From positions 1 to 30,271 of the forward strand of contig DASVHQ010000201.1 in the NCBI GenBank assembly GCA_036382515.1: a stretch of DNA of 30,271 nucleotides, given 5' to 3'. A model generated the notes under the pieces. The model had not been told where the DNA came from. It did not search any database and worked only from the letters and a program-made list of their open reading frames with translations. The stretch comes from JADGRF01 sp036382515. GTDB lineage: Bacteria > Myxococcota_A > Polyangia > Polyangiales > JAFGIB01. A program made the position numbers and the translations under genes. This document shows positions 1 through 6,953 of the stretch, one piece after another; the first letter of the stretch is position 1, and each line of letters begins with the position of its first letter.

Positions 1-515
1 TTTCCAGGCTCATGCCCGATCACCGCCTCAGGTCGAGGTCTGCCGAAACGCGAACACAAGGAGTTGCGTCCGCTTGTCGAGCCGCACTTCGGAATCCTCT
101 GTGAGGCGGCGTTGAAGCGTCGGAGCGATCACGTCACGAACGTGGGAGCACGCCGCCTGTTTGATCGCCTCGGCGGAGTGTTTACGCACGGCGTCAGGAG
201 TGGCTGAGCCACATGCAGGACTACTACGCGGCAGCGCTCACGGCGACGCTCCCGCAGTAAGTGTTTCCTTGCCGGTCAGTGCATTGGCGAGCAGCCGCCG
301 CGACGAGGGTCACGGCGCGGAGGGGCGTGGGGTTACGAACCGTGTGACCACGCCGGGCGCAGGTCTGGTTCGTGGTCTCTTGACCTCGGAGCCGCCCTGG
401 GGATCGATCCCGCCCATGCGCAGAAGAGCCACCAAGAAAGCTAAGTCACCGGAGACCACCAAGCCTGCAGCTAACGGCGGCAAACCCATGGTAAACAAGT
501 CTGTGGGGCTCTGAC
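1..515. other. Left-edge region without a convincing gene
   Basis: Two opposed reading frames overlap here and neither can be preferred. On the + strand a frame is open from the first base to a TGA at 208-210. On the minus strand a frame is open from 237 to a TGA at 28-30, with a GTG at 189 that would give 53 residues. Both have ordinary codon use and neither resembles a family I know. A Lys-rich 32-codon + frame (416-514) ends one base before the next gene and has no good ribosome binding site. No RNA gene, clear terminator or repeat was seen. Confidence 0.3.
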
Positions 516-1376
516 GTGGCCGAGGGGAAAGAAACCGAGTCGTCCTTGCTTGACGACGCAAAGGACGCCTTTCGCGCTCGGATGCGCGACCCGTTCCTGT
601 TCTCGTTCGTGGCGTCCTTCTGCGTAGTCAACTGGAAACCATTGCTGTTTCTCGTGGGTTCGAAGTGGGATCCGAGCACCCGTTTCGATATCGTCGAGAG
701 TGCCTGGGGTTGGAGCTGGGGCTGGCCGCTTCTATCTGCGGCGGTGTTCAGTGTCGGGTATCCGTGGTTGGGTGGCTCCATCTTGCTCGCACGCACGGTG
801 ATTCGCGCGTACTTCGAGACTTGGACCGCAAAGCGCGTCAGCCGGTCGGAGTTGGCGGCAACGCAACTCGCTCGGAACCTCGCGGACGACAAGCGCGAGA
901 TAGAGCTTCGAGGGAGGATCGCTTTTGACGAAGTGGAGCGGCACGAGAACTACATAGGGCTGTCGATCCGGGCGCAAGCACTGGAGGACCACGTTCGCGA
1001 AGTCTGGCGGTTTGCTCCGCCCAGTGAACAGGGCTTCTCGGTTCTGTTGTTGCCAGTGATCGGGTCGATTACGCCTCCGTGTTTCATCCACCTAACGGAC
1101 CGGGGAGCAGCTCAGCGTGTCGGGTCGTTAGCGGAGCGCAAAGACCTTCGTTTTGCTTACGCGCTGCTCGGCCCGCAGCTTGTGCTCGCGTTCCCGCCGA
1201 ACGGCAACGTCCCTTGGCCGGTCACCCAACATCCGGATGCGGTGAGGCTTGTCGCGGCGGACCGAGGGAGACTGAGGGCAGCCGATCCGAGCGCTCCCGG
1301 GCCTCTCCCGACTGCCTACCTTGAGAGGGTGAACCCCACTGAGAAATGGGGTCGGTTCGAAGTTACCTCGCCGTAG
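516..1376 (+). CDS. Hypothetical two-helix membrane protein
   Basis: This 286-residue protein is not assigned to a named family. After a charged N-terminus come two hydrophobic segments, at about residues 27-49 (containing DPFLFSF and VVNWKPLLF) and 66-93. A long, charged, probably cytoplasmic region follows. An Asn/Asp-Pro-hydrophobic run ending in N-W-K is a pattern I associate with a loosely defined group of bacterial two-helix membrane proteins of unknown function; this is a weak recollection, not a domain call. The start is GTG with only a weak GGGG upstream, so the exact start is uncertain. It stands alone: about 520 bp without a gene follow before the acyl-CoA dehydrogenase cassette. 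Confidence 0.6.
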   Translation: MAEGKETESSLLDDAKDAFRARMRDPFLFSFVASFCVVNWKPLLFLVGSKWDPSTRFDIVESAWGWSWGWPLLSAAVFSVGYPWLGGSILLARTVIRAYFETWTAKRVSRSELAATQLARNLADDKREIELRGRIAFDEVERHENYIGLSIRAQALEDHVREVWRFAPPSEQGFSVLLLPVIGSITPPCFIHLTDRGAAQRVGSLAERKDLRFAYALLGPQLVLAFPPNGNVPWPVTQHPDAVRLVAADRGRLRAADPSAPGPLPTAYLERVNPTEKWGRFEVTSP

Positions 1377-1836
1377 CGCAGGCGTATCTCTGGTCCCAGA
1401 CGGAAGGCCGTACCGGCGTGGCGCGCTGGGGCAGGTCTGCCGATCGCTCGGAGGTGTCCGGGTGCGGTGCCAGGCTGCCGCGCGCGCCACTCCGCCACTT
1501 GCGGAACACGGCGACGCCAGACAGCACCCGAGGAAGCCCGAGCTCCGCAAAATCGGCTCGGATGCGGTCGCAAGCCCGCGTAACACCACCGCCCCGCTTC
1601 GCACGAAGAAACATGCCTAGCTCGCGCGAGTGCGGTGCCGCAGGCTGCGTGATCGCAGACGCCCACAATAAGCGCGTTGCAGCTGCCGCGGCGTGCAGTG
1701 CACGCCGACGGGAGTGATCTCCAGCGCGTGTCCAGGGCCGATCCGCATGGCGAGGCCGCATCGACCACGCCACTTGCGCCAGCGCAACCATGCAGCCGGA
1801 AGCACGCGCCATGGGCCGCACTTGGCTTGCCGAGTG
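1377..1836. other. Gene-poor stretch before the dehydrogenase cassette
   Basis: Several antisense frames stay open because of the high GC content, but none encodes anything recognisable and their codon use looks like out-of-frame sequence. A degraded gene is possible (a minus-strand frame around 1363-1621 has a mildly protein-like composition) but unsupported. The promoter of the downstream cassette should lie in the right-hand part of this interval or just beyond it. Confidence 0.4.
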
Positions 1837-1854
1837 ACATACGAGCCCGTATGT
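1837..1854. promoter_or_regulatory. Perfect palindrome, candidate operator of the ACAD cassette
   Basis: ACATACG-AGCC-CGTATGT is a perfect 7-bp inverted repeat with a 4-bp spacer, ending 41 bp before the ATG of the first acyl-CoA dehydrogenase. Size, symmetry and position fit a binding site for a dimeric repressor. TetR-family regulators often control fatty-acid and acyl-CoA genes through such sites. No regulator gene is present in the window, so the partner protein is unknown and the operator role is an inference. Confidence 0.45.
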
Positions 1855-1895
1855 GATGTAGTGAAAGCCAAGTGGGCGGATGCCCGAGGTGCTGC

Positions 1896-3350
1896 ATGCG
1901 GACGGAACTCGACGACCCAGCGCTGTTTTCGTTCGACGACAGTTTCGCCAGCCTCGTGTTCCTCGAACGGACCGAGCCGAGGCTGATCGCGAGAGTTCGT
2001 GAGGCGTTCGAGGAGAACCGCCGCTTCTGCCAGGAGCATGTGCGGCCCCTGGCGCTGTCCACGGACCTCGCGCTGCAGCGCGACCCGAGCGCGCTCGCCA
2101 ACGAAATGCTGGACGTGGCGATCAAGCACCGGCGTTTCTCGCGCTTCGTGCCGCGCATGCTCGGGGGTCTCGGCGATGGCACGGCGATCGCACCGATGAT
2201 CATGGCGGAGGAGACTGCGGCGGTCGATCCCGGCTTCATCGGCGTGCTCTCGGGGCATGGCCTTGGCATGGTCGCGCTCGGCTACACGATGAACCTGCGC
2301 TTGCTCGACTGGTTCGCCAAGCAGACGGTGCAGGGTGAGCTGGGCGGGCCGCGTTTTCTGATCGACTGCGCGATCACCGAGCCGACCGCAGGCACCGACA
2401 TGGAAGAGGTGGAGCTGATCACCCAGGCGAAGCTGATCTGCGAGGCCAAGCGCGTGGAAGGCGGCGCACGCCTCACCGGACGCAAGTGCTTCATCAGCGG
2501 CGGTCACTTCGCGAGCCACCATCTGATCATCATGCCGTTCGACCGGCGCGACCCGGTGGGGACCGCGGGTGTGTTCATGGTGCCGAGCGACGCACCGGGC
2601 TTCTCGCTCGGCAAGCTCGAGAACAAGATGGGGCAGAAGGCCGGGCCCGCGAGCGAGCTCGTGTTCGACGACTGCTTTGTGCCGCAGGAATACATCGTGG
2701 TCGATCCGCGGGACCACGCTAGCTCGATCCTCGAGCCGCTCCTGCTTGGCGTGCTAGGCGCCACGCGTGTGTACGTGGGCGCGTGGGCCACAGGCATCGG
2801 ACGTGGCGCATTCGAGATCGCGCTCGAGTTCGCCAAGACCCACAAGTGGCGCGGCAAGACGCTGATCAACCAGCAGTTCGCGCAGAAGGCACTCGTCGAT
2901 ATGTTCGTGAACGTGCACAAGGCACGCAGCACCTACCTCGAGGCGATGTTTGCGCTGATGAACGCCAGCGGTGGCGGCGGCGCACCGGAGTTCACCGGCT
3001 CTGCCTGGTTCCGCGCCCTCTACGACAGCTACCCCGTGCGCAAGGCGCGTCATTCGGCCGGCGTGCACCGGGCGCTGGTAAAGCGCACGGGCAAGCACAG
3101 CGACGCGCAGCGGCGCGTGCAGTTCTATTCGAGTCTCGCGAAGGTGGTGGGCTCGGATCTCGGCATGGAGAACTGCCATCGCGCGATCGAGCTCATGGGC
3201 GCCGCAGGCGTGCGCCACGGCGCGGGGGTCGAGAAGCTGTTCCGCGACGCCAAGCTCTGTCAGATCTTCGAGGGTACGAACCAACTCAATCGGCTGCACA
3301 TGCTGCAGCACCACTTCGTTCCACGGATTGCCGCGATGGAGGTGTTCTGA
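1896..3350 (+). CDS. Acyl-CoA dehydrogenase, catalytic-type subunit
   Basis: Flavoprotein of 484 residues that should oxidise an acyl-CoA thioester to the 2,3-enoyl-CoA. TEPTAGTD (161-168) matches the FAD-contacting TEPxAGSD motif of the middle beta domain. FEGTNQ near the C-terminus carries the catalytic base, Glu459, in the position of medium-chain acyl-CoA dehydrogenase (MCAD) Glu376. The GGxGY motif that contacts FAD across the dimer is changed to GAAGV (435-439). The protein is longer than the usual ~380 residues because of an inserted, basic stretch around 360-405. The ATG at 1896 is chosen because GAGG lies 6 bases upstream; an in-frame GTG at 1872 is less likely. The stop overlaps the next start as TGATG, so the two genes are translationally coupled. 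The substrate cannot be read from the sequence. Confidence 0.9.
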   Translation: MRTELDDPALFSFDDSFASLVFLERTEPRLIARVREAFEENRRFCQEHVRPLALSTDLALQRDPSALANEMLDVAIKHRRFSRFVPRMLGGLGDGTAIAPMIMAEETAAVDPGFIGVLSGHGLGMVALGYTMNLRLLDWFAKQTVQGELGGPRFLIDCAITEPTAGTDMEEVELITQAKLICEAKRVEGGARLTGRKCFISGGHFASHHLIIMPFDRRDPVGTAGVFMVPSDAPGFSLGKLENKMGQKAGPASELVFDDCFVPQEYIVVDPRDHASSILEPLLLGVLGATRVYVGAWATGIGRGAFEIALEFAKTHKWRGKTLINQQFAQKALVDMFVNVHKARSTYLEAMFALMNASGGGGAPEFTGSAWFRALYDSYPVRKARHSAGVHRALVKRTGKHSDAQRRVQFYSSLAKVVGSDLGMENCHRAIELMGAAGVRHGAGVEKLFRDAKLCQIFEGTNQLNRLHMLQHHFVPRIAAMEVF

Positions 3351-4483
3351 TGGCCTTGGGCGAACAAGATCGGCAAGCCGTGGAGCAACTGGCGCGGCGC
3401 TTTGCGCAGGATGCGCTTGCAGCCGTGGAGCGCGAGGACGATCGCTACCCATTTGCACCGTGGAACCGCGCAGCATGGAGGACGGCGGCCGAGCTGGGCT
3501 TGCCCGGCTTGGCTTTGCCAGAGAGCGTGGGAGGCAGCGAGCAGGGGCTGCTCACGCTGGCGCGTGCGCTCGAGATCGTGGCGCGCGCCGAGGCCGGTCA
3601 TGCGACCGTGCTGCTCACCCAAGCGCTCGCGCGGGCGACTGTAGTCGCGCTCGGGCCGCAGTCGTCAGCGGCACGCTGGGCCACGCTGCGCTCCGACGCG
3701 CAGGAGAGTCTGCTGGCGTATCCGCTGTATGAAGACCCGGAAGAGCTCGGCGACGGCGTGCGTGCGCGCCGAGACGGTGCGGGCTTCGTGCTCGACGGGC
3801 AGCTGCAACAGCTCTCGTGCTTGCCGATCGCGCAGGCTGTGCTCGTGCCTGCGCTGCTGGTCGACAGCGGTGAGCAGGCTTTCTTCATCCTGCCCACCAA
3901 CACGGCCGGCGTCAGTGTGAGCGAGCCCATCGTGACGCTGGGCCTGCGCGCTTGTCCCCTGGCCGATCTCACGCTGGCCAACGTGCGCGTGGAAGCGGCC
4001 GGGCGCTTGGGTGGGGCCGATGCTGCTGCAGCGTATGCACGCACGGCCGAGAGCTACCGGCCCGCGCTGGTGGCGGTTGCGCTGGGTGTGCTCAGTGCGA
4101 GTTACGATCTGGCGTTTGCCTATGCGTGCGAGCGCAAGCAGAGCAAGCGCAACATCGTGCTGCACCACATGGTGCAGGAGATGCTGGCAGGGATGGCGAG
4201 CACACTCGACCTTGGTGCGCTCACGCTCGAGCGGGCGTGCCAGCTGGCGGAGCAGGGCGGCGGCAGTGGCACCGAGCTTCTATCGTTCCAGGAAGTGCTG
4301 TGCACGCTCATCACGCGCGTGTCCACCGATGGCGTGCAGGTGTTGGGTGGCAACGGCTACATGCACGACTACGGGCAAGAGAAGCACATGCGCGACGCAA
4401 AGCAGTTGCAGACCGTGCTTGGCTCGCCCACCACGCGCCGGCTCAGGATTCTCGAGCGCAGGCTGGCACGGGCACAAGCCTAG
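3350..4483 (+). CDS. Acyl-CoA dehydrogenase paralogue lacking the catalytic Glu
   Basis: The 377-residue protein has an ACAD fold: N-terminal helical domain, middle beta region, then a C-terminal helical domain with LGGNGYMHDYG (332-342) and MRDAK (347-351). Where MCAD has YEGT with its catalytic Glu, this protein has VLGS, so residue 357 is Leu. The middle domain also lacks the TEPxAGSD FAD motif, and the RxxFG adenine-binding motif is replaced by RKQSK (262-266). The helix-G position used as the base in isovaleryl-CoA and long-chain dehydrogenases is Tyr236, with no Glu at that exact site (Glu234 is two residues away). GGAGGTG lies 7 bases before the ATG, inside the upstream gene. The complementary losses in the two neighbours suggest a mixed complex. 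An inactive or non-dehydrogenase paralogue is the alternative. Confidence 0.85.
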   Translation: MALGEQDRQAVEQLARRFAQDALAAVEREDDRYPFAPWNRAAWRTAAELGLPGLALPESVGGSEQGLLTLARALEIVARAEAGHATVLLTQALARATVVALGPQSSAARWATLRSDAQESLLAYPLYEDPEELGDGVRARRDGAGFVLDGQLQQLSCLPIAQAVLVPALLVDSGEQAFFILPTNTAGVSVSEPIVTLGLRACPLADLTLANVRVEAAGRLGGADAAAAYARTAESYRPALVAVALGVLSASYDLAFAYACERKQSKRNIVLHHMVQEMLAGMASTLDLGALTLERACQLAEQGGGSGTELLSFQEVLCTLITRVSTDGVQVLGGNGYMHDYGQEKHMRDAKQLQTVLGSPTTRRLRILERRLARAQA

Positions 4484-4493
4484 GAGGCGGACC

Positions 4494-5258
4494 ATGGATG
4501 ACGGGGCAGCGCAGCGGCTGGACGACGCGGAGCAAGATGTGCCCAAAGCGGAGCGCCGAAAGGTTCCCGAGTCGGGTGCGCCCTGGAACGACGTCGAGAA
4601 CGTGATCTTCACGCGGCGCAGTGTGCGGCTCTACCGCGACAAGCAGGTGCCGGAGTACCTGGTGCGACGCATGCTCGAGGCTGCGCGCTACGCGCCCAGT
4701 GCGGGCAACTGCCAGCCGTGGCGCTTCGTCGTGGTCCGCGACGGCGTCATGCTCGACGAGATGACAGGCTTCATCCGCGAGAAGATTGGCTTGGTGAGCA
4801 CGTGGCTCGACTACACGCGTCCCGAGGGCCGCGCCAAGCGCTGGGTGACCGAGCGCTTGATGCGCCTGCGCCCCAACGACGTGCACCCCACGCCGCTCGC
4901 GGCGTTCTCGGCGATCGCCGATGGCAAGCTCGCGATCTGGCACGGTGCACCCACGGTGATCTTCCTGCTCGCCGACATGCGCGGGGCCGGCTCGCCGCTG
5001 CTCGACGCTGGCATCGCCGGTCAGAACATGGTGCTCACGGCGCACAGCATGGGGCTGGGCACGTGCTGGGTGAGCTTCGCGAAGGTGCTGGAGATGAGCA
5101 AAAAGTATCGGGACATCTTGCAGCTCAAGCACCCGTACAAGCTCGCGACCAGCATCGCGGTTGGCTTTCCGCGTGGTGTGCCCGATGGCTACGTGCCGCG
5201 CGAGACTCACGAATCGCTGTGGATCGAGGATGGCGGCAAGACGCGCGTCGTAACCTGA
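4494..5258 (+). CDS. Nitroreductase-family FMN oxidoreductase
   Basis: Protein of 254 residues. An N-terminal extension of about 30 residues precedes the family signature TRRSVRLY (40-47), the FMN-phosphate-binding R-R-S of nitroreductases. APSAGNCQPWRFVVV (67-81) follows, with Asn and Gln side chains that usually contact the flavin. GLGTCWVSF near 185 is the C-terminal FMN-contacting Gly/Thr/Cys/Trp segment. Family members are dimers that use NAD(P)H or ferredoxin-type donors; the substrate here is unknown. AGGAGG lies 5 bases before the ATG. The gene begins 10 bases after the second ACAD and ends 15 bases before the ferredoxin gene, so co-transcription is very likely. Confidence 0.88.
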   Translation: MDDGAAQRLDDAEQDVPKAERRKVPESGAPWNDVENVIFTRRSVRLYRDKQVPEYLVRRMLEAARYAPSAGNCQPWRFVVVRDGVMLDEMTGFIREKIGLVSTWLDYTRPEGRAKRWVTERLMRLRPNDVHPTPLAAFSAIADGKLAIWHGAPTVIFLLADMRGAGSPLLDAGIAGQNMVLTAHSMGLGTCWVSFAKVLEMSKKYRDILQLKHPYKLATSIAVGFPRGVPDGYVPRETHESLWIEDGGKTRVVT

Positions 5259-5273
5259 GCCGAGGAGCAGAGC

Positions 5274-5603
5274 ATGAAATCGTTTCTGACAGCGAACGAC
5301 CAGAAGAGCATGCCCCGTTTCGACGGCGGCGACCCGAACGTCTCGATGGGTGAGGTGTTCATCGACGATGCCAAGTGCAGCGGCTGCAAGCTGTGCGTCG
5401 AGACCTGCCCCGGCAAGGCGCTGGAGCTGGTGGGCAAGACGCAGGTGCGTATGGTGGCGGCCGATCCCGTGCCGTGCGTCGCTTGCGGTGACTGCGTGGC
5501 GATCTGTCAGCCGGCGGCGATCACGTTGGTGCGGCCGCACGTTTACGGTGGCTACTTCAGGTCGCTGCATCGTGGGGTGACCTGCATGCCGCGGCGGTTC
5601 TGA
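5274..5603 (+). CDS. 2[4Fe-4S] ferredoxin
   Basis: This small soluble electron carrier has 109 residues and two complete CxxCxxCxxxC motifs: Cys35, 38, 41 and 45 (the last followed by Pro), then Cys68, 71, 74 and 78. It has no membrane segment or export signal. GAGGAG lies 6 bases before the ATG. It is the last gene of the cassette, 15 bases after the nitroreductase-family gene. Fusions of a two-cluster ferredoxin domain to a nitroreductase domain exist in anaerobes. Here the same parts are separate adjacent genes, which suggests the ferredoxin is the electron partner of the flavoprotein. The direction of electron flow is not known. Confidence 0.92.
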   Translation: MKSFLTANDQKSMPRFDGGDPNVSMGEVFIDDAKCSGCKLCVETCPGKALELVGKTQVRMVAADPVPCVACGDCVAICQPAAITLVRPHVYGGYFRSLHRGVTCMPRRF

Positions 5604-5653
5604 GCGCTGCCACGTTGTTGCGGTCGTCCACGATGTGGCGCGCCAGACCCGCC

Positions 5654-5827
5654 TCAAGCCTGCATGAGCCCCTGGCTTCTCGACGAGAAGCTCACGACGG
5701 TCGGTAAGCCTTCGCCGGTCTTCAGGTTCGTGAACACGACGGGGCGTTGTCCGCGCTGCACACGGGCGTCCCGGTCCATCACCTCGAGCGAGGCGCCGAC
5801 GTGAGGCGCCAGGTCGATCTTGTTGAT
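5654..5827 (-). pseudogene. ureG: ureG 3' remnant (urease accessory GTPase)
   Basis: After the stop of the beta-helix lipoprotein, translation in the same minus-strand frame gives 57 residues ending in TGA at 5654-5656. They begin INKIDLAPHVGAS and include RPVVFTNLKTGEGL, which match the C-terminal third of UreG, including the NKxD guanine-specificity motif. UreG is the GTPase that helps load nickel into urease. The remnant has no start codon, P-loop or switch regions, so it is non-functional. No other urease gene is present. The last 15 residues are less conserved than the rest, as expected for decay. Confidence 0.82.
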
Positions 5828-6748
5828 TCAGGGCTTGCCGGGCATTTTTCCGTTACCGGTCGTCGCGGCCACCTTATTGGTGCAGCTCACGGCGGCACCG
5901 AGCTCGTTGCTGCTGATCATGCTGTCGCCGTTGTTGTCGGTGAACAGCACGTCTTGGTTGCACACGAGGTTCTGGCCGCTGACCACCGGGGGCTCGCGCA
6001 GCTTGTTCGCGATCAGCATCGCGTTGTTGCCGAGCACCGTGACCTTGCCCCAGATCTCGCACAGCGCGACGCTGACGTTGTTGCCCTTGATCGTGAGATC
6101 GCCCTCGATCACGCAGTCCACGAGCGATGGGTTGTTCTTGTCGATCGTGACACTGCCCTGCACACGGACTCCGCGTACGCGCGCGTTGTTCTTGTCGATG
6201 TTCAGGTTGCCGCCGAGCACCGACACCAGAGGCCCGTAGCCGTAGAGCGTGACGTTGTTGCCATCGATCGTGACGTCGCCCATCACGTCGACGCCGTCGT
6301 TCTTGTCGTCCACGACGAGCACGACGTCGTTGCCTACGTCGTGCACGGGTCCGTCGAAGCTCTCCACCGACACGCCCCCGGTCGGATAACACAGGGTATT
6401 GATCACCATGCCGCTCGCATCGAGAAGCACGTCGGCGCGGCCGTCGTCGCCACAGCTCGTCTGTGGTTTCACGCACTGTGCGTCGACCATGAGGCACTGA
6501 TCTCCGTTGGGTGTGGCAGCTGTCGAAATCGCCCCGCTCCCGTCGACCCCGCCGGCATCTGCGCCCGCGCCCGCGCCTGTGCTCACACCGCTGCCCATGC
6601 CAGCGCTACCGCCAGGGCTGCTGCTGGAGCCGCCGATCACCGTGGTCGTGTCGCTCGCGTACGGCAACGAGCTCGGATGCGCACTGCTGCCGCAGCCGCA
6701 CGACAGGCACGCGATCCACAACCAAGTCTTGCTGCCGAAACGCGTCAT
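5828..6748 (-). CDS. Beta-helix lipoprotein with Asn-ladder repeats
   Basis: Predicted lipoprotein of 306 residues. The N-terminus has a basic start, a hydrophobic segment and a lipobox near LSCGCGSS. A Gly/Ser/Ala-rich linker and a Cys-containing segment follow. The C-terminal half holds about five repeats of roughly 18-22 residues, each with a G-x-V/L-T/N-I/V-x-x-N-N core (for example GDVTIDGNN, GSVTIDKNN, GDLTIKGNN). Regular Asn pairs on hydrophobic turns are typical of right-handed beta-helices. The ATG at 6748 is preferred over an upstream GTG at 6892 because only it yields a signal peptide. The gene occupies the place downstream of tolB where pal is usual, but it has no OmpA-like domain. 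Its function is unknown. Confidence 0.78.
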   Translation of the reverse strand: MTRFGSKTWLWIACLSCGCGSSAHPSSLPYASDTTTVIGGSSSSPGGSAGMGSGVSTGAGAGADAGGVDGSGAISTAATPNGDQCLMVDAQCVKPQTSCGDDGRADVLLDASGMVINTLCYPTGGVSVESFDGPVHDVGNDVVLVVDDKNDGVDVMGDVTIDGNNVTLYGYGPLVSVLGGNLNIDKNNARVRGVRVQGSVTIDKNNPSLVDCVIEGDLTIKGNNVSVALCEIWGKVTVLGNNAMLIANKLREPPVVSGQNLVCNQDVLFTDNNGDSMISSNELGAAVSCTNKVAATTGNGKMPGKP

Positions 6749-6953
6749 GTCGGGTCTCCTGCTTTCGGCGCGCATGCGCTGCGCGCACGGTGTCGTGCGG
6801 TGTCGTTTCTGGCCTCGTTCCACGCCGCTGCCATCTTCCACAGTGGGCCGCGGCGGTTGCCAGGTTGCAGACAATCGACGCGCGCGCCCCACCCGGCGCC
6901 GTGGCGAGTGCTTCGCGGGCCCCCGGGCGAGCCTGCTGGCGCAACTGGCGCCG

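Noticed and set aside
1645..1665. A GCCGCAGGCT sequence resembling the core of the tolQ-tolR hairpin repeat.
   Set aside because: Only the inner 10 bases match and the CCGCGAAG/CTTCGCGG arms are missing, so it is not a fifth copy.
1617..2717. A 366-codon minus-strand frame covering part of the first acyl-CoA dehydrogenase and the gap before it.
   Set aside because: Most of it is the antisense of the dehydrogenase. The part in the gap has no recognisable domain, and a passing similarity to transposase zinc-binding text was too weak to report.
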